Shown: in pieces, positions 50,302 through 58,499 of the stretch
Numbering within the stretch: the first letter of the stretch is position 1
Layout of the letters: the number at the start of each line of letters is the position of its first letter
Assembly (NCBI GenBank): GCA_963814435.1
Contig: CAWFCV010000006.1
Coordinates: forward strand, 356,130 to 420,129
Reading direction: 5' to 3'
Length of the DNA stretch: 64,000 nucleotides
DNA from: JAEUPI01 sp963814435
GTDB taxonomy: Bacteria; Pseudomonadota; Gammaproteobacteria; Burkholderiales; Burkholderiaceae_C
Translations under genes and position numbers: made by a program
The notes under the pieces: model-generated
The model's database searches: none
The model's input: the letters and a program-made list of their open reading frames with translations, nothing else
What the model was told of the DNA's origin: nothing

Positions 50302-50496
50302 CGGCACCTGTTGGAGAAGCATGACCTTGGCAAGAAGCTCTTTGCCCAGGTCGGTCAGGTGCTGCAGGCCATTGAGTTTCAGGTCAAGACCGGCACCATC
50401 GTCGATGCCACGTTGATTGGCGCGCCGAGCTCGACCAAGAATGCCGACAAGACGCGCGACCCCGAGATGCATCAGACGCGCAAGGGCCAACAGTGG
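50302..50496 (+). pseudogene. IS5-family transposase fragment (5' exon of an intron insertion)
   Basis: RHLLEKHDLGKKLFAQ, KTGTIVDATLIGAPSSTKNA and DPEMHQTRKGQQW are the central DDE-domain segments of IS5-group transposases, with one catalytic Asp visible in VDAT. The frame stops matching immediately after QQW, where the group II intron sequence begins. The N-terminal part is missing, so it is inactive. Confidence 0.85.
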
Positions 50497-50861
50497 TTTT
50501 CAAGCGAGACCAACTCTTCACGAGCTTCCTGCCGGGAGCCAGTGATGATGCCTTGCGGCGGATGCGACAGGCGGTGCGCCGCTGGCGACTCAATCGCCAG
50601 ACCCATGTGACGCTGGCCGAAGTGGCTCGGCTCTACAACCCGGTGATACAGGGGTGGTGGCAATACTATGGTGCGTTCTACCGGACCGCCATGCTCGGCA
50701 TCTTCCAGCACATCGATCACGCGCTTGAACGGTGGGCTCGACGAAAGTACAAGGCCCTTCACCGCCGTAAGGCGGCCAGCGCCGGATGGCTGGACAAGAT
50801 GCAAGCTGCTGCACCGCTGCTGTTCCATCACTGGCGCGTGGCAGGACCACAGGTTGGATGA
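50497..50861 (+). pseudogene. Group II intron reverse transcriptase/maturase, C-terminal fragment
   Basis: About 120 residues of the maturase (GIIM) domain: MRQAVRRWRLNRQTHVTLAE, YNPVIQGWWQYYGAFYRTAM and ALERWARRKYKALHRRKAAS. The reverse-transcriptase palm and all 5' intron domains are absent. The fragment is followed at once by intron domain V, the natural order at the 3' end of a group II intron. Confidence 0.85.
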
Positions 50862-50864
50862 CGG

Positions 50865-50936
50865 GAGCCGTATGACGCGAGAGTGTCACGTACGGTTCTG
50901 CGAGCGGCTGCGGGGGAAGTGCCTGCGGCCGACTCA
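50865..50936 (+). ncRNA. Group II intron domains V and VI
   Basis: Domain V (50865-50898) has the canonical stem GAGCCGTA/TACGGTTC with the internal ACGCGAGAGTGTCACG element. Domain VI follows (GCGGCTGCGGGGGAAGTGCC region) and the intron ends near GACTCAC. Without domains I-IV the intron cannot splice. Confidence 0.82.
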
Positions 50937-50972
50937 CACTTCGGCATGAAGCTGCACATCGGCGTGGACAGC

Positions 50973-51167
50973 CGGCTGACCGAGCAAGGCGCCTCCGAGT
51001 TGCTGGGCGTGGATCAGTCCAAGGTCTCACGCATCACCCGCGGCCAGTTCCGCGGCGTCAGCGAAACCAAGCTGCTGGAACTGGTGACGAAGCCGGGCCA
51101 AGACGTCAAGATTGTCGTCGGCCCAGTGCGCCGACGCGCCGGCAAGATCGAATTCCAGTTCGCCTGA
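50973..51167 (+). pseudogene. XRE-family antitoxin-like DNA-binding protein, C-terminal part
   Basis: After the short IS5 3' exon (FGMKLHIGVDS at 50940-50972) the same frame runs into LTEQGASELLGVDQSKVSRI TRGQFRGVSETKLLELVTKP and ends VVGPVRRRAGKIEFQFA. This is the helix-turn-helix tail of HigA-like/XRE antitoxins. Its own N-terminus and the partner toxin are missing. The chimeric frame arose by rearrangement and probably has no function. Confidence 0.7.
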
Positions 51168-51640
51168 TTGGATCGGTCGGCCGCTTCGGCCGGCGGGGCT
51201 GCTTGTCCTGACGCATGACCAGGTGATCGCGCTCTCGGGCATCGGCCTGCGGGCGATGCCCGCCTACGAGTGGATGCGGGAACTACACTGACGGTCCGAT
51301 CACCCGACGGCAAGACAATGAAGCTGTCACGCACGATGCCTGCGCTCCGTGCCACATTTGTGCCAGCACGAGATCAAAATGTCCTTCAGATCAGACAATG
51401 CAAAATCGGGAATACAGGCGTACGACAATCAATGCTGGCCGCACCAGCACACAGTGAACGCTTAAGAACAACGATGCGACGCGGGCTGACTCGTCTCGAC
51501 GCAGTGTTTGTCTGGGCACTCTTGGGGCGGGTAAGCGGCGCCGCGAAACCGTGGCGGCGGATCCAGGTGCCGACGCCCCGCAGCGCGCAGGTTCCAATAG
51601 GCCGGCACGCTGTACGCTGCCAGGCCGTTGCGTCGGTGTC
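51168..51640. other. Intergenic remnant region
   Basis: No gene is recognised. A short frame ending LSGIGLRAMPAYEWMRELH (stop near 51291) and another, LTVRSPDGKTMKLSRTM, look like remnants. The immediate upstream of the next gene has no clear promoter. Confidence 0.5.
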
Positions 51641-53603
51641 ATGACGCAGCCCGCCGCAGAGGGTTCTCAGCCTACACCGCAGAACACCCCAAGTGGCGGT
51701 GCGCAAACAGATGGCCCCGTCGCGTCCGAAGAGCCCAAGCGCAACGATCCCGCCCGCGCGGTGCGACCCAGGGGGAAGACTCCGCACAAGGAGACGGCAC
51801 CCGATGGCGGCAAGCTCAAAATCGGCGACGACTGGAACGCGATCCGGATCATCGCGCTGTCGCAGAGCAACCCGCTGAAGGCGATTGCCGAGTTCGTCGA
51901 GAACAGCATCGACGCCCACGCCAAGACCATCACGATCACGCGCGGGCGCGAGCACGGCGCGCACTACCTGGCTGATCAAGGACGACGGCGACGGCGTGCC
52001 GCGCGATGACAAGGGCCTGCCGAATTTCAAGTACGTCGCCACGCACATCTGCGACTCGATCAAGCGGCGCCTGAAGACCGAGGGCCACGGCAGCGGGGTC
52101 CAGGGCGAGTTCGGCATCGGCCTGCTGAGCTTCTGGACCGTCGGCGACACGCTGACGATGACCTCGGCCGGCGCCGACCAGCGCGCCTACCAGATGACGA
52201 TGAGCAAGGGCGATTCGCGCTACAGCGTGACCCAGCGCCGCGTGCTGTTCGCCGAGCGCGGCACCGAGCTCAGGATCAGCCCGCTGCTCGAGGGCATCCG
52301 CAGCTCTGAGCGGCGAGAAGATCCAGTGGTACCTGGCCTCCGAGCTGCGCGACCGACTGCGCAACGCGCAGGTGCGCGTCAGCGTCATCGACAAGCTCGC
52401 GCGCAAGCAGTACGAAGTCGAGCCGCGAGCCTACGAGGGGCGACTGCTGCATCAGCTGGCCGCCGTGCGCACGCCGTTCGGCGATGCCTATGCCGAGTTG
52501 TACCTGGCCGAGCCCGCCGACACTTGCCGCGTGGCGCTGACCCGCGCCGGCACGCGTGTCATCGAGGATTTGGCGACCCTGCCCGGGCTCGAGCACGCTC
52601 CGTGGTCGTCGCGCTATCTCCAAGGGCTCATCGACGCCCCGTTTCTGAACCTGACGCCGGGCACGCGCAGCGGCGTCATCCACGACGAGCGCTACGCCGC
52701 ACTGCTCGAAGCGCTGAAGCCGCTCGAAGCGAAGGTCGAGTGGTCTGATCGAAGCGCAGCAGCGCGCCGAGGACGAGCAGGCCAGCCAGCAGTCGCTGCG
52801 CGCGATTCAGCGCGCGTTTCGCGAGGCGCTGCTGGCGCTGCCGCCCGAGGAATACGACTGGTTCGACATCCAGGCGCGAGCCGACAGCGACGGCGCGTCG
52901 GCCGAGCCGGCGGCAGAGGCGATGGCGTGTCGCCGGATGAGCTTGGCCGACCTCGGTGTCGGCGAACCCGCATCGACCCAGGAGACGCAACGGCAGTTCT
53001 TCGACTACGCGGGCCCGCTGTTCAGCGTCGTCGTATCGCCTGCGGCGAGCACCGTGCCGGTCGAATCGCGGCGGCGCTTCGGGCGCTGCCGCGCGACCGA
53101 TCGCGCCGGCGTGTGACGGACGACTCTTGCTTTGCCTGGGAGATCGTCGAGGGCGACGGATCGATCGACGCCACGCGCCGACCAGGAGGTCGAGTACACA
53201 GCGACTGCAACGCCTGGCCTCATGCGCCTGCGCGTCACGGTGTCGCAACGTGAGGTCGAGCTGCAGCGCCGAAGCGCTCGTGACGGTCACCGACAGCCTA
53301 GAGGCCTCCTTGAATCCGGCCGTCGTCAACACACGCGGCCTGCCCGGCTATACGTTCGAACGCGCGGCAGGCGCGCTGTGGCGGTCCCGGTTCGACGCTG
53401 AGCGCAACGTCATCATCGTCAACAACGGGCATCGGGACTTCGTGTTCGCGACCAAGAACCGCGCGTTGCAGCTGCGCTATCTGGTGCGGCTGTACGTCAA
53501 GGAGCTGGTGTTGAAGAACTTCACCGGCGTGCCCGCGGAGCAACTACTCGAGCGGATGGTCGAACTCTCGCTCTACGCCGAAGAGAAGCTGAAAACCGGC
53601 TGA
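51641..53603 (+). CDS. GHKL (Hsp90/MORC-like) ATPase (at least six frameshifts)
   Basis: About 650 residues when joined. The GHKL Bergerat fold is explicit: N-box KAIAEFVENSIDAHAKTITI, G1 box IKDDGDGVPRDD, and G2/lid HGSGVQGEFGIGLLSFWTVG. A transducer-like middle region and a C-terminal part VIIVNNGHRDFVFATKNRAL follow, ending YAEEKLKTG. Shifts near 51970, 52310, 52745, 53085, 53180 and 53265 are mostly single extra bases. Bacterial MORC-like and Hsp90-like ATPases with this layout sit in mobile regions and some are linked to phage defence or DNA management. No nuclease partner is adjacent. Function here is unknown. Confidence 0.75.
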
Positions 53604-53759
53604 CCAATCCCGAGAACCGGCACGACGCAAACAGTCTGCACCTCCAGCGCGCCTAATCGAACCTGCGCGTGGCCAGAGTGGTCGATGATGCGCGGATTCG
53701 CGGGCGCCGCACGGCCGTGCTGGTGTCGTGTTGCTCGGCCGATCAACCGCAAACCTTCG
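53604..53759. other. Short intergenic stretch
   Basis: No gene or clear signal seen between the ATPase stop and the MobC-like tail. Confidence 0.5.
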
Positions 53760-53945
53760 TCACTCCGCCCGCGACAACCGCTGCGCAAGCACCAGCATCG
53801 CCTCAGTGCCGCGCTTGAAGTACGCCAGCAGCCGTTCGCGGCCTGAGCGGCGGTCGCATGAGTCAGAGGCGGTCGATACCGTCGCTCGGGCCTCCGATCG
53901 CGTCATGCGCAGCGACAGCCGCACGCGATCTTCGGCAGGCATAGA
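53760..53945 (-). pseudogene. Possible C-terminal remnant of a MobC-like gene
   Basis: On the minus strand EDRVRLSLRMTRSEARATVS resembles the middle segment KLSVRLSAADSATLAA of the intact MobC at 26299. It continues RERLLAYFKRGTEAMLVLAQ to a stop at 53760. It lies downstream of the MobC N-terminus at 54408, separated by two palindromic elements. Together they may be one interrupted gene. Confidence 0.4.
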
Positions 53946-54017
53946 AGTAACGACAGCAGGTCGACCAACGATAAAAGGCCCTGCCCGGCCGAGTTGGCGG
54001 CCAGCGTGGGTAACCAT

Positions 54018-54036
54018 CCCCCGGCAGAGCCGGGGG
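54018..54036. repeat. Palindromic element, copy 1
   Basis: CCCCCGGCAGAGCCGGGGG, a perfect 8-bp stem with AGA loop followed by CTTTCC. Near-identical to copy 2 at 54267; REP-like. Confidence 0.75.
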
Positions 54037-54249
54037 CTTTCCAATCTGGAGCCGCTCGAAGCGGCCGGCCTCCTGCAACAGGTGGGCGCTTCGCGCTGAC
54101 TGACTTCAATCACCGATGCATTACGTCATTTCGCTCGTCTCGCTGACCCGGAACCCTACCCTCTCGAACCGTGTCGCGCCACGGCACTCGGCACATCACC
54201 GTCGCGACAACATGACTCGCCTGCGGCAAACGCCTGACTCCCGGAATCG

Positions 54250-54408
54250 TCAAACTCCTGCTGCCTCCCCGGCAGAGCCGGGGGGCCTCCCTTGGTAGGC
54301 TCGAACCAGGTCGGACGGCGACACGCCGCGAGCGCGCGAGCGCTCGACGAGCGCGGCCTTCAAGCCGCGCAAGTCGACGCTGATCCGATCGCGTGACGAG
54401 GGTGCCAT
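54250..54408 (-). pseudogene. MobC-like protein, N-terminal part
   Basis: From the ATG at 54406-54408 (AGGAG six bases upstream) the frame reads MAPSSRDRISVDLRGLKAAL VERSRARGVSPSDLVRAY. It then runs into palindromic element copy 2, ending about 14 codons later. The N-terminus resembles the intact MobC of the tRNA-Arg element (MAAPSRDRVTIDLCG). It lies 62 bases from an IncP-type nic sequence in the same relative orientation as in that element, supporting the assignment. Confidence 0.6.
54267..54283. repeat. Palindromic element, copy 2
   Basis: CCCCGGCAGAGCCGGGG with a 7-bp stem, flanked by CCTCC/GGCCTCCC. It interrupts the MobC-like frame. Confidence 0.75.
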
Positions 54409-54432
54409 GAACTCCTGAGCCCCTTGCTTCCC

Positions 54433-54451
54433 GACACGCTGCAAGCGTGTC
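54433..54451. promoter_or_regulatory. 19-bp palindrome between MobC-like gene and nic
   Basis: GACACGCTGCAAGCGTGTC: 8-bp arms around GCA, 25 bases before the MobC-like start and 19 bases from the nic sequence. Its position suits binding by a relaxosome accessory protein, like the 19-bp palindrome bound by TraJ near nic in RP4. Confidence 0.55.
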
Positions 54452-54470
54452 CGACATCGGCGCCAGCGCG

Positions 54471-54480
54471 CCTATCCTGC
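54471..54480 (+). other. Second IncP-type nic sequence (oriT)
   Basis: CCTATCCTGC matches the RP4-type nic core and the oriT at 26273-26284. It lies between the MobC-like gene (leftward) and the Stb module (rightward), the arrangement seen near oriT in plasmids such as R388, where stbABC adjoins oriT. Confidence 0.6.
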
Positions 54481-54611
54481 ACTCACCTCCGCATTCAGTA
54501 TTGGCTCGCATCGGGGCCTCAAGGCCGATGATTTTTCGCTGAATTTCAGCGCGGCGCGGGGCCATCGGCAGGCCGATGATGTCGCCAAGGCACACAACAT
54601 GTCTGGCCAGT

Positions 54612-54742
54612 GAACCATGAGCGAACCGAGAGCAGGCCGAGAGCGAACCGAGAGCGGGCCGCAGCGGGCCGCCAGTGGACCAGGACCGGTGCAGCAGCGA
54701 ACCAAGACCGGGCCACGAGTGGATCACGACCGAACCGACGAG
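54612..54742 (+). repeat. Twelve tandem 11-bp iterons upstream of stbA
   Basis: Units read GAACCATGAGC, GAACCGAGAGC, AGGCCGAGAGC, GAACCGAGAGC, and so on to GAACCGACGAG, with consensus GRRCCRNGAGC. There are eleven units of 11 bp and one of 10. They end directly at the ATG of the StbA-like gene. They are the likely binding array of that DNA-binding protein. Confidence 0.75.
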
Positions 54743-55084
54743 ATGACGCTTCACCCGCCACGCCCGCCCGGCCGCAGCACGCGCAAGGCGCGCGCCTTCC
54801 ATGCCGAGATCGGCCAGCTTCGCGCCCAGGGCTATACCTTTGAGGCCATCCGCGAAGCCTTGGCCGCCGCTGGGGTCATGGTCAGCAAGAGCACGGTCCA
54901 ACGCGAAGCAGCGCGACACGCAGCCCGGGCGGCCTGCGGGCATCCGCGGGCGGCGACTCGAGCTCCTGCCGCCCCGATCGACACGCCCGTTCGGTCCGGG
55001 TTGCGCAGCGGCAAGGACCTCGCCGAGGACTTCGTGCGCAGCCGGATCACCAACCCCCTTCTGCGCACCAGGGAGCAGCGATGA
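54743..55084 (+). CDS. StbA-like plasmid stability / DNA-binding protein
   Basis: About 113 residues. The N-terminal part MTLHPPRPPGRSTRKARAFH is basic. AEIGQLRAQGYTFEAIREAL AAAGVMVSKSTVQREAARHA forms a helix-turn-helix. The C-terminus is Ala/Pro-rich and ends DFVRSRITNPLLRTREQR. An ATG at 54617 would extend it through the iteron array; I reject that because the 11-bp units rotate through all frames. In R388 StbA binds direct repeats next to oriT and controls plasmid positioning and transfer. The stop overlaps the stbB start by four bases. Confidence 0.65.
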   Translation: MTLHPPRPPGRSTRKARAFHAEIGQLRAQGYTFEAIREALAAAGVMVSKSTVQREAARHAARAACGHPRAATRAPAAPIDTPVRSGLRSGKDLAEDFVRSRITNPLLRTREQR

Positions 55085-56274
55085 AGCTCGCGGTCATCAA
55101 CTTCTCCGGCAACGTGGGCAAGACCACCGTGGCCCGGCACCTGCTGATGCCGCGCCTCGATGGCGCCGAACTCATCGCCGTGGAGAGCCTGAACGCCGAC
55201 GACGGCCAGGCCCAGGCGCTGCGAGGTCGGCAGTTCGCCGCGTTGCAGGAGTACCTGCAGACGGTGGACAGCGTGGTGGTCGACATCGGCGCCAGCAACG
55301 TCGAGGAGCTGCTGGGCCTGATGCACAGGTACCGCGGCAGCCACGAGGACTTCGACTGCTTCGTCGTGCCCACGGTGGCCGCGCTCAAGCAGCAGCAGGA
55401 CACCATCGCCACGCTGGCCGAACTGGCGCGGCTGGGCGTGCCCGCCTCGCGGCTCAAGCTGGTCTTCAACATGGTCGACGACGGGGTCGAGGTCGCCCAG
55501 GCCTTCGACACCGTGCTCGCCTTCGTGGCCGAGCAGCCGCTCGCGGAAGCGAACACCGACTGCCGGCTCGGTGTCAACGAGATCTACGAGCGGGTCAAGG
55601 GCACCGGGGCCGACCTGGCGGCGCTGGCCCGTGACGAGACCGACTACAAGGCGCTCATCGTCCAGGCCAAGGGCACGCCAGCCAAGCTCGCGCTGGCCCA
55701 GAAGCTGGCCACCCGCCGGCTGGCGACTGGTGTGCTGCCCGAACTGGATGCGTGCTTCGCGGCGCTGGGACTTGGCACCGGCGTCGCGAGCGCAGCCGCC
55801 GAGGCAGGTCGCGTGAACCGTCCGGGCACCGCACGCGAAGCGCTGATCGTCGAGGCCCTCGGCGAGGTGGCAGCGTTGATCGACCGGGTCGAGGCCGTGG
55901 CGCCCGCGATGGGGGCGGCCCATGAGGCGCTCGTGCAGGCCAGCGCGGCGCTCGCCGGCCAGCTCGTCGCGTTCGACAGCTGCATGACCGCCATCACCGA
56001 GAACGCGAAGGTCCAGGCGGTCCGGCACATCGCGCGCCGCACCGACGAGGTCGCCCGCAGCGCGCTGGACACCCAGACGCGGGCGATGGAAGACGCGGCG
56101 CGGACGCTCTTCAGGACCGAGCTCGGTCCGGCGCTGCAGCGCGTCGTCACGCCGCTGCAGCGTCTGGTCGACCGGGTGCAACGCCCCTGGGAGGGCTGGC
56201 TGACGCATGCGGCCACAGCCGCGGCCGCATCCGCCGCCACGTGGTTGCTGGTGGCCTGTCCTGAGATCAAGTGA
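55081..56274 (+). CDS. StbB ATPase fused in frame to a StbC-like membrane protein
   Basis: 397 residues. Residues 1-235 are StbB, a VirC1/ParA-like P-loop protein: MKLAVINFSGNVGKTTVARH (Walker A), VVVDIGASNVEELLGLMHRY RGSHEDFDCFVVPTV. From about 240 a second module begins (NRPGTAREALIVEALGEVAA) with a long helical stretch and a C-terminal membrane helix (THAATAAAASAATWLLVA), matching StbC. In related plasmids these are separate genes. Here they share one frame, either as a real fusion or through a lost stop/indel near 55770. StbB supports conjugation and segregation of R388-type plasmids. Confidence 0.72.
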   Translation: MKLAVINFSGNVGKTTVARHLLMPRLDGAELIAVESLNADDGQAQALRGRQFAALQEYLQTVDSVVVDIGASNVEELLGLMHRYRGSHEDFDCFVVPTVAALKQQQDTIATLAELARLGVPASRLKLVFNMVDDGVEVAQAFDTVLAFVAEQPLAEANTDCRLGVNEIYERVKGTGADLAALARDETDYKALIVQAKGTPAKLALAQKLATRRLATGVLPELDACFAALGLGTGVASAAAEAGRVNRPGTAREALIVEALGEVAALIDRVEAVAPAMGAAHEALVQASAALAGQLVAFDSCMTAITENAKVQAVRHIARRTDEVARSALDTQTRAMEDAARTLFRTELGPALQRVVTPLQRLVDRVQRPWEGWLTHAATAAAASAATWLLVACPEIK

Positions 56275-56337
56275 CCGACCGCCGCAAGGTGGGGCGGCCG
56301 GCGACCGAAGGTGGGGGCCGCTCGCTGCTCTTGCTGC

Positions 56338-56784
56338 TCAGGCCTGGGCAGTGCGCCGCTGGGCCTTCTCGGGCGCGGGGCTGTTGGCATCGGCGGCATT
56401 CATCTCGTCGACGAAGGAATGGCGCTCGCGCCGCGCGTCGGCATCGGCCTTGCTGTCGAGGTAGTCGATCTCCTCGCAGGTGAAGGCCAGCGCATAGACG
56501 GTGCCGCCGTCTGCGGCGGGATGGTTGTTGTTGCGCACGTGCCCGAGGATGTTCACGTGCGAGCCTTTGCCCAGGTACCGCTCGGCGTTCTCGGCCTGCT
56601 TGCCCCACAGCGTCCACTGGATCGCGGTGGACTCCTCCTCGCGGGCCTCGCCGCGGCCGCGCCGGCTGTTGCTGATCGCGGTCAGCACCGCCTTGGCGAT
56701 CTTGCCCTCGCGCCCATTGACGTATTCGAGCTTGACCGCGCCCGCCAGGTGCGCGTGACGTTGGATGACTTGTACGTTGGCCAT
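56338..56784 (-). CDS. ssb: Single-stranded DNA-binding protein, plasmid/ICE type
   Basis: 148 residues. An OB fold begins MANVQVIQRHAHLAGAVKLE YVNGREGKIAKAVLTAISNS and includes TAIQWTLWGKQAENAERYLG KGSHVNILGHVRNN. The C-terminus (EKAQRRTAQA) lacks the acidic DDDIPF-type tip of chromosomal SSB, as in many mobile-element SSBs. AAGGAG lies about 8 bases upstream of the ATG. It is convergent with the stb operon, 63 bases away, and belongs to the conjugative-element part of this region. Confidence 0.82.
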   Translation of the reverse strand: MANVQVIQRHAHLAGAVKLEYVNGREGKIAKAVLTAISNSRRGRGEAREEESTAIQWTLWGKQAENAERYLGKGSHVNILGHVRNNNHPAADGGTVYALAFTCEEIDYLDSKADADARRERHSFVDEMNAADANSPAPEKAQRRTAQA

Positions 56785-57640
56785 GTTCGGCTCCTTGCCT
56801 GAGCGATCGGCCGGGCCCCGGGCCGGGTGTCCCTGAAAACCGATCCTCTCGCTCGGACTCCCTCGCTCCCGCCCCAGGGGCGGGCGGGGGGTGGGGTGCT
56901 CAGTTCAGGTCTTCAGCAGCCGAAACGGTGAGCCGGCATCCCGGCCCACCGCTTGAAGATCCCCCCACAAGTCCCCCTCACCTGCTGACGGGGGCTTGAT
57001 GGGGGGAGCGCGGTGGGCCGCAGCGGCGACCAGGCTGCCGGCACGGGGCGTCGCAGCGCAGCGGAGGCGCCCGAAACGATCTCCCACTGCGGCGGCCCTG
57101 CGGCCGACGTGCCACCGAGCGCAGCGAATGGCGCGGCGGTCGAGCCGCAGCGGGCGAGCTCAGGCGTCGGGGCGGCCCGGCTTCGGGCGTGGCGGGTGGC
57201 CGGGGTGACGATCTGGCCGGCGTGCAGCGCACGTAAGCGCAGCGGCGTGAGCGGCGCGACGGTCAGTTCGTCGAGCGGGCGTCGTTCACGCGCAGCGTGA
57301 AGGAAATGCAGCCCGCGATCCCCGGGCACGGGAAGGGCCGCCCGTGTGTCGGGCTCGCGCTGCCGGTCTGGACGTGGTCGATTGACCGGTTCGCCTGGCG
57401 GTGATTCGGCGGACGCGCCGACTCGTCATGAATACCAGCATCCGACCATTGCGGACGTTCGAGGATTGCCGCCGACGATTGGGACAAGACTGCAACCGAA
57501 CGGCTGCTTTCAATACTGCGGCCGCGCGCACCGACCCATTGCAGTCACTTGCCCCGCCACCATGAAGCAGCCGCCCGCGCCGGCCCCGGCATTGCAGCGG
57601 GGGGTGTATCCAGCTTTGCGCGCGACGCTACGGACTAACG
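56785..57640. other. GC-rich non-coding stretch with intergenic repeats
   Basis: About 850 bases without a supportable gene. A 138-codon minus-strand frame (56913-57329) has no family features. CCATTGCGGACGTTCGAGG near 57450 resembles CCATTGCGGACGTCTGGTC near 33642, and AACGGCTGCTTT near 57500 resembles parts of the dispersed repeat, so this may hold a third degenerate copy. Confidence 0.5.
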
Positions 57641-57706
57641 GTGGCCAGAAATTGTCCAAAGCTTTCGTTGAGTGCATGTCGGCCCGGCATGGCTACACTC
57701 GCTTCC

Positions 57707-57991
57707 ATGCATCCGCTGATCGAAACCCATCGCACCGATCTGCTGGCACTGGCACGCAGGCGCGGAGTCACAGGTGTTCGGGTTTTTGGCTCGATGAGCC
57801 GTGGCGATGGTACTGACAGCAGTGACGTTGATCTACTGGTGACTCTGGCCCCGGGAACCAGCGCCCTCGCCTTGGGAGGCCTGTTGCTGGATGCGCAGGA
57901 ATTGCTGGGCCGTCGTGTAGATGTCGTCACCGAAGCGAGCTTGCACCCTGCGCTGCGCGAGCGCGTGTTGGCAGAAGCCGTGCCGCTGTGA
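57707..57991 (+). CDS. MntA-type minimal nucleotidyltransferase (antitoxin)
   Basis: 94 residues from MHPLIETHRTDLLALARRRG. The nucleotidyltransferase signature GSMSRGDGTDSSDVDLL (GSx10DxD) is intact near residue 30, followed by DAQELLGRRVDVVTEASL. In the HepT-MntA system MntA AMPylates and neutralises the HepT RNase. An upstream ATG at 57689 would add six residues. TACACT lies 10-15 bases before the ATG, so the mRNA may be nearly leaderless. Its stop overlaps the hepT start. Confidence 0.85.
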   Translation: MHPLIETHRTDLLALARRRGVTGVRVFGSMSRGDGTDSSDVDLLVTLAPGTSALALGGLLLDAQELLGRRVDVVTEASLHPALRERVLAEAVPL

Positions 57992-58344
57992 ATCCAGGCC
58001 CCGAGGCGGACCGGGTGCTGTTGGCGCACATGTGCGACTGCCTGGACCGGATCATCGCGTACACCAACGCCGAACGCTCCCGCTTCGAGGCCTCGCGTCT
58101 GGTGCAAGACGCTGTGATTCGCAATCTGCAGACCTTGGCCGAATCGAGCCAGCGCTTGTCGACCGAAATCAAGGCCACCGAACCACAGATCCCATGGCGC
58201 GAACTCGCTGGGTTTCGCAACGTGATCGTGCATGGCTACCTCGGCGTTGACCTCGGGGCGGTATGGCTTGTCGTCGAACAGGATTTGCCACCGCTGACCG
58301 AAGCTGTGAACCGCATGGCTACGAAACTCGACCCTCCCGGCTGA
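57988..58344 (+). CDS. HepT-like RNase toxin
   Basis: 118 residues from a GTG overlapping the mntA stop. The all-helical HEPN domain includes LLAHMCDCLDRIIAYTNAER, LVQDAVIRNLQTLAESSQRL and the catalytic RX4HXY motif as RNVIVHGY. HepT toxins cleave RNA and are held inactive by MntA-mediated AMPylation of the motif tyrosine. Both genes are intact, so this pair could still be active and help stabilise the mobile region. Confidence 0.87.
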   Translation: MNPGPEADRVLLAHMCDCLDRIIAYTNAERSRFEASRLVQDAVIRNLQTLAESSQRLSTEIKATEPQIPWRELAGFRNVIVHGYLGVDLGAVWLVVEQDLPPLTEAVNRMATKLDPPG

Positions 58345-58381
58345 CCCGAACGGCTGCTTGGCCACTGAACGATCGACCTCT

Positions 58382-58478
58382 TGGCCGGGACTGCAAGTTC
58401 CAGGCCGAGCCCGATCGCGGTCCTTCGGAGTGATCGCCTGGTTGACCAACGGCTGCGCGGGCGTGCTTGCGACAGACC
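58382..58478. repeat. Dispersed intergenic repeat, copy B
   Basis: Matches copy A at 33684-33780 at roughly 80% in the same orientation. It lies between hepT and the 3' end of the serine-hydrolase gene. Confidence 0.65.
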
Positions 58479-58499
58479 GCTCTCCCGCCCGCGGACGAT

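Noticed and set aside
54617..54742. Upstream start for the StbA-like gene
   Set aside because: The stretch is a tandem 11-bp repeat; such repeats cycle through frames and give meaningless peptide, and the helix-turn-helix protein is complete from 54743.
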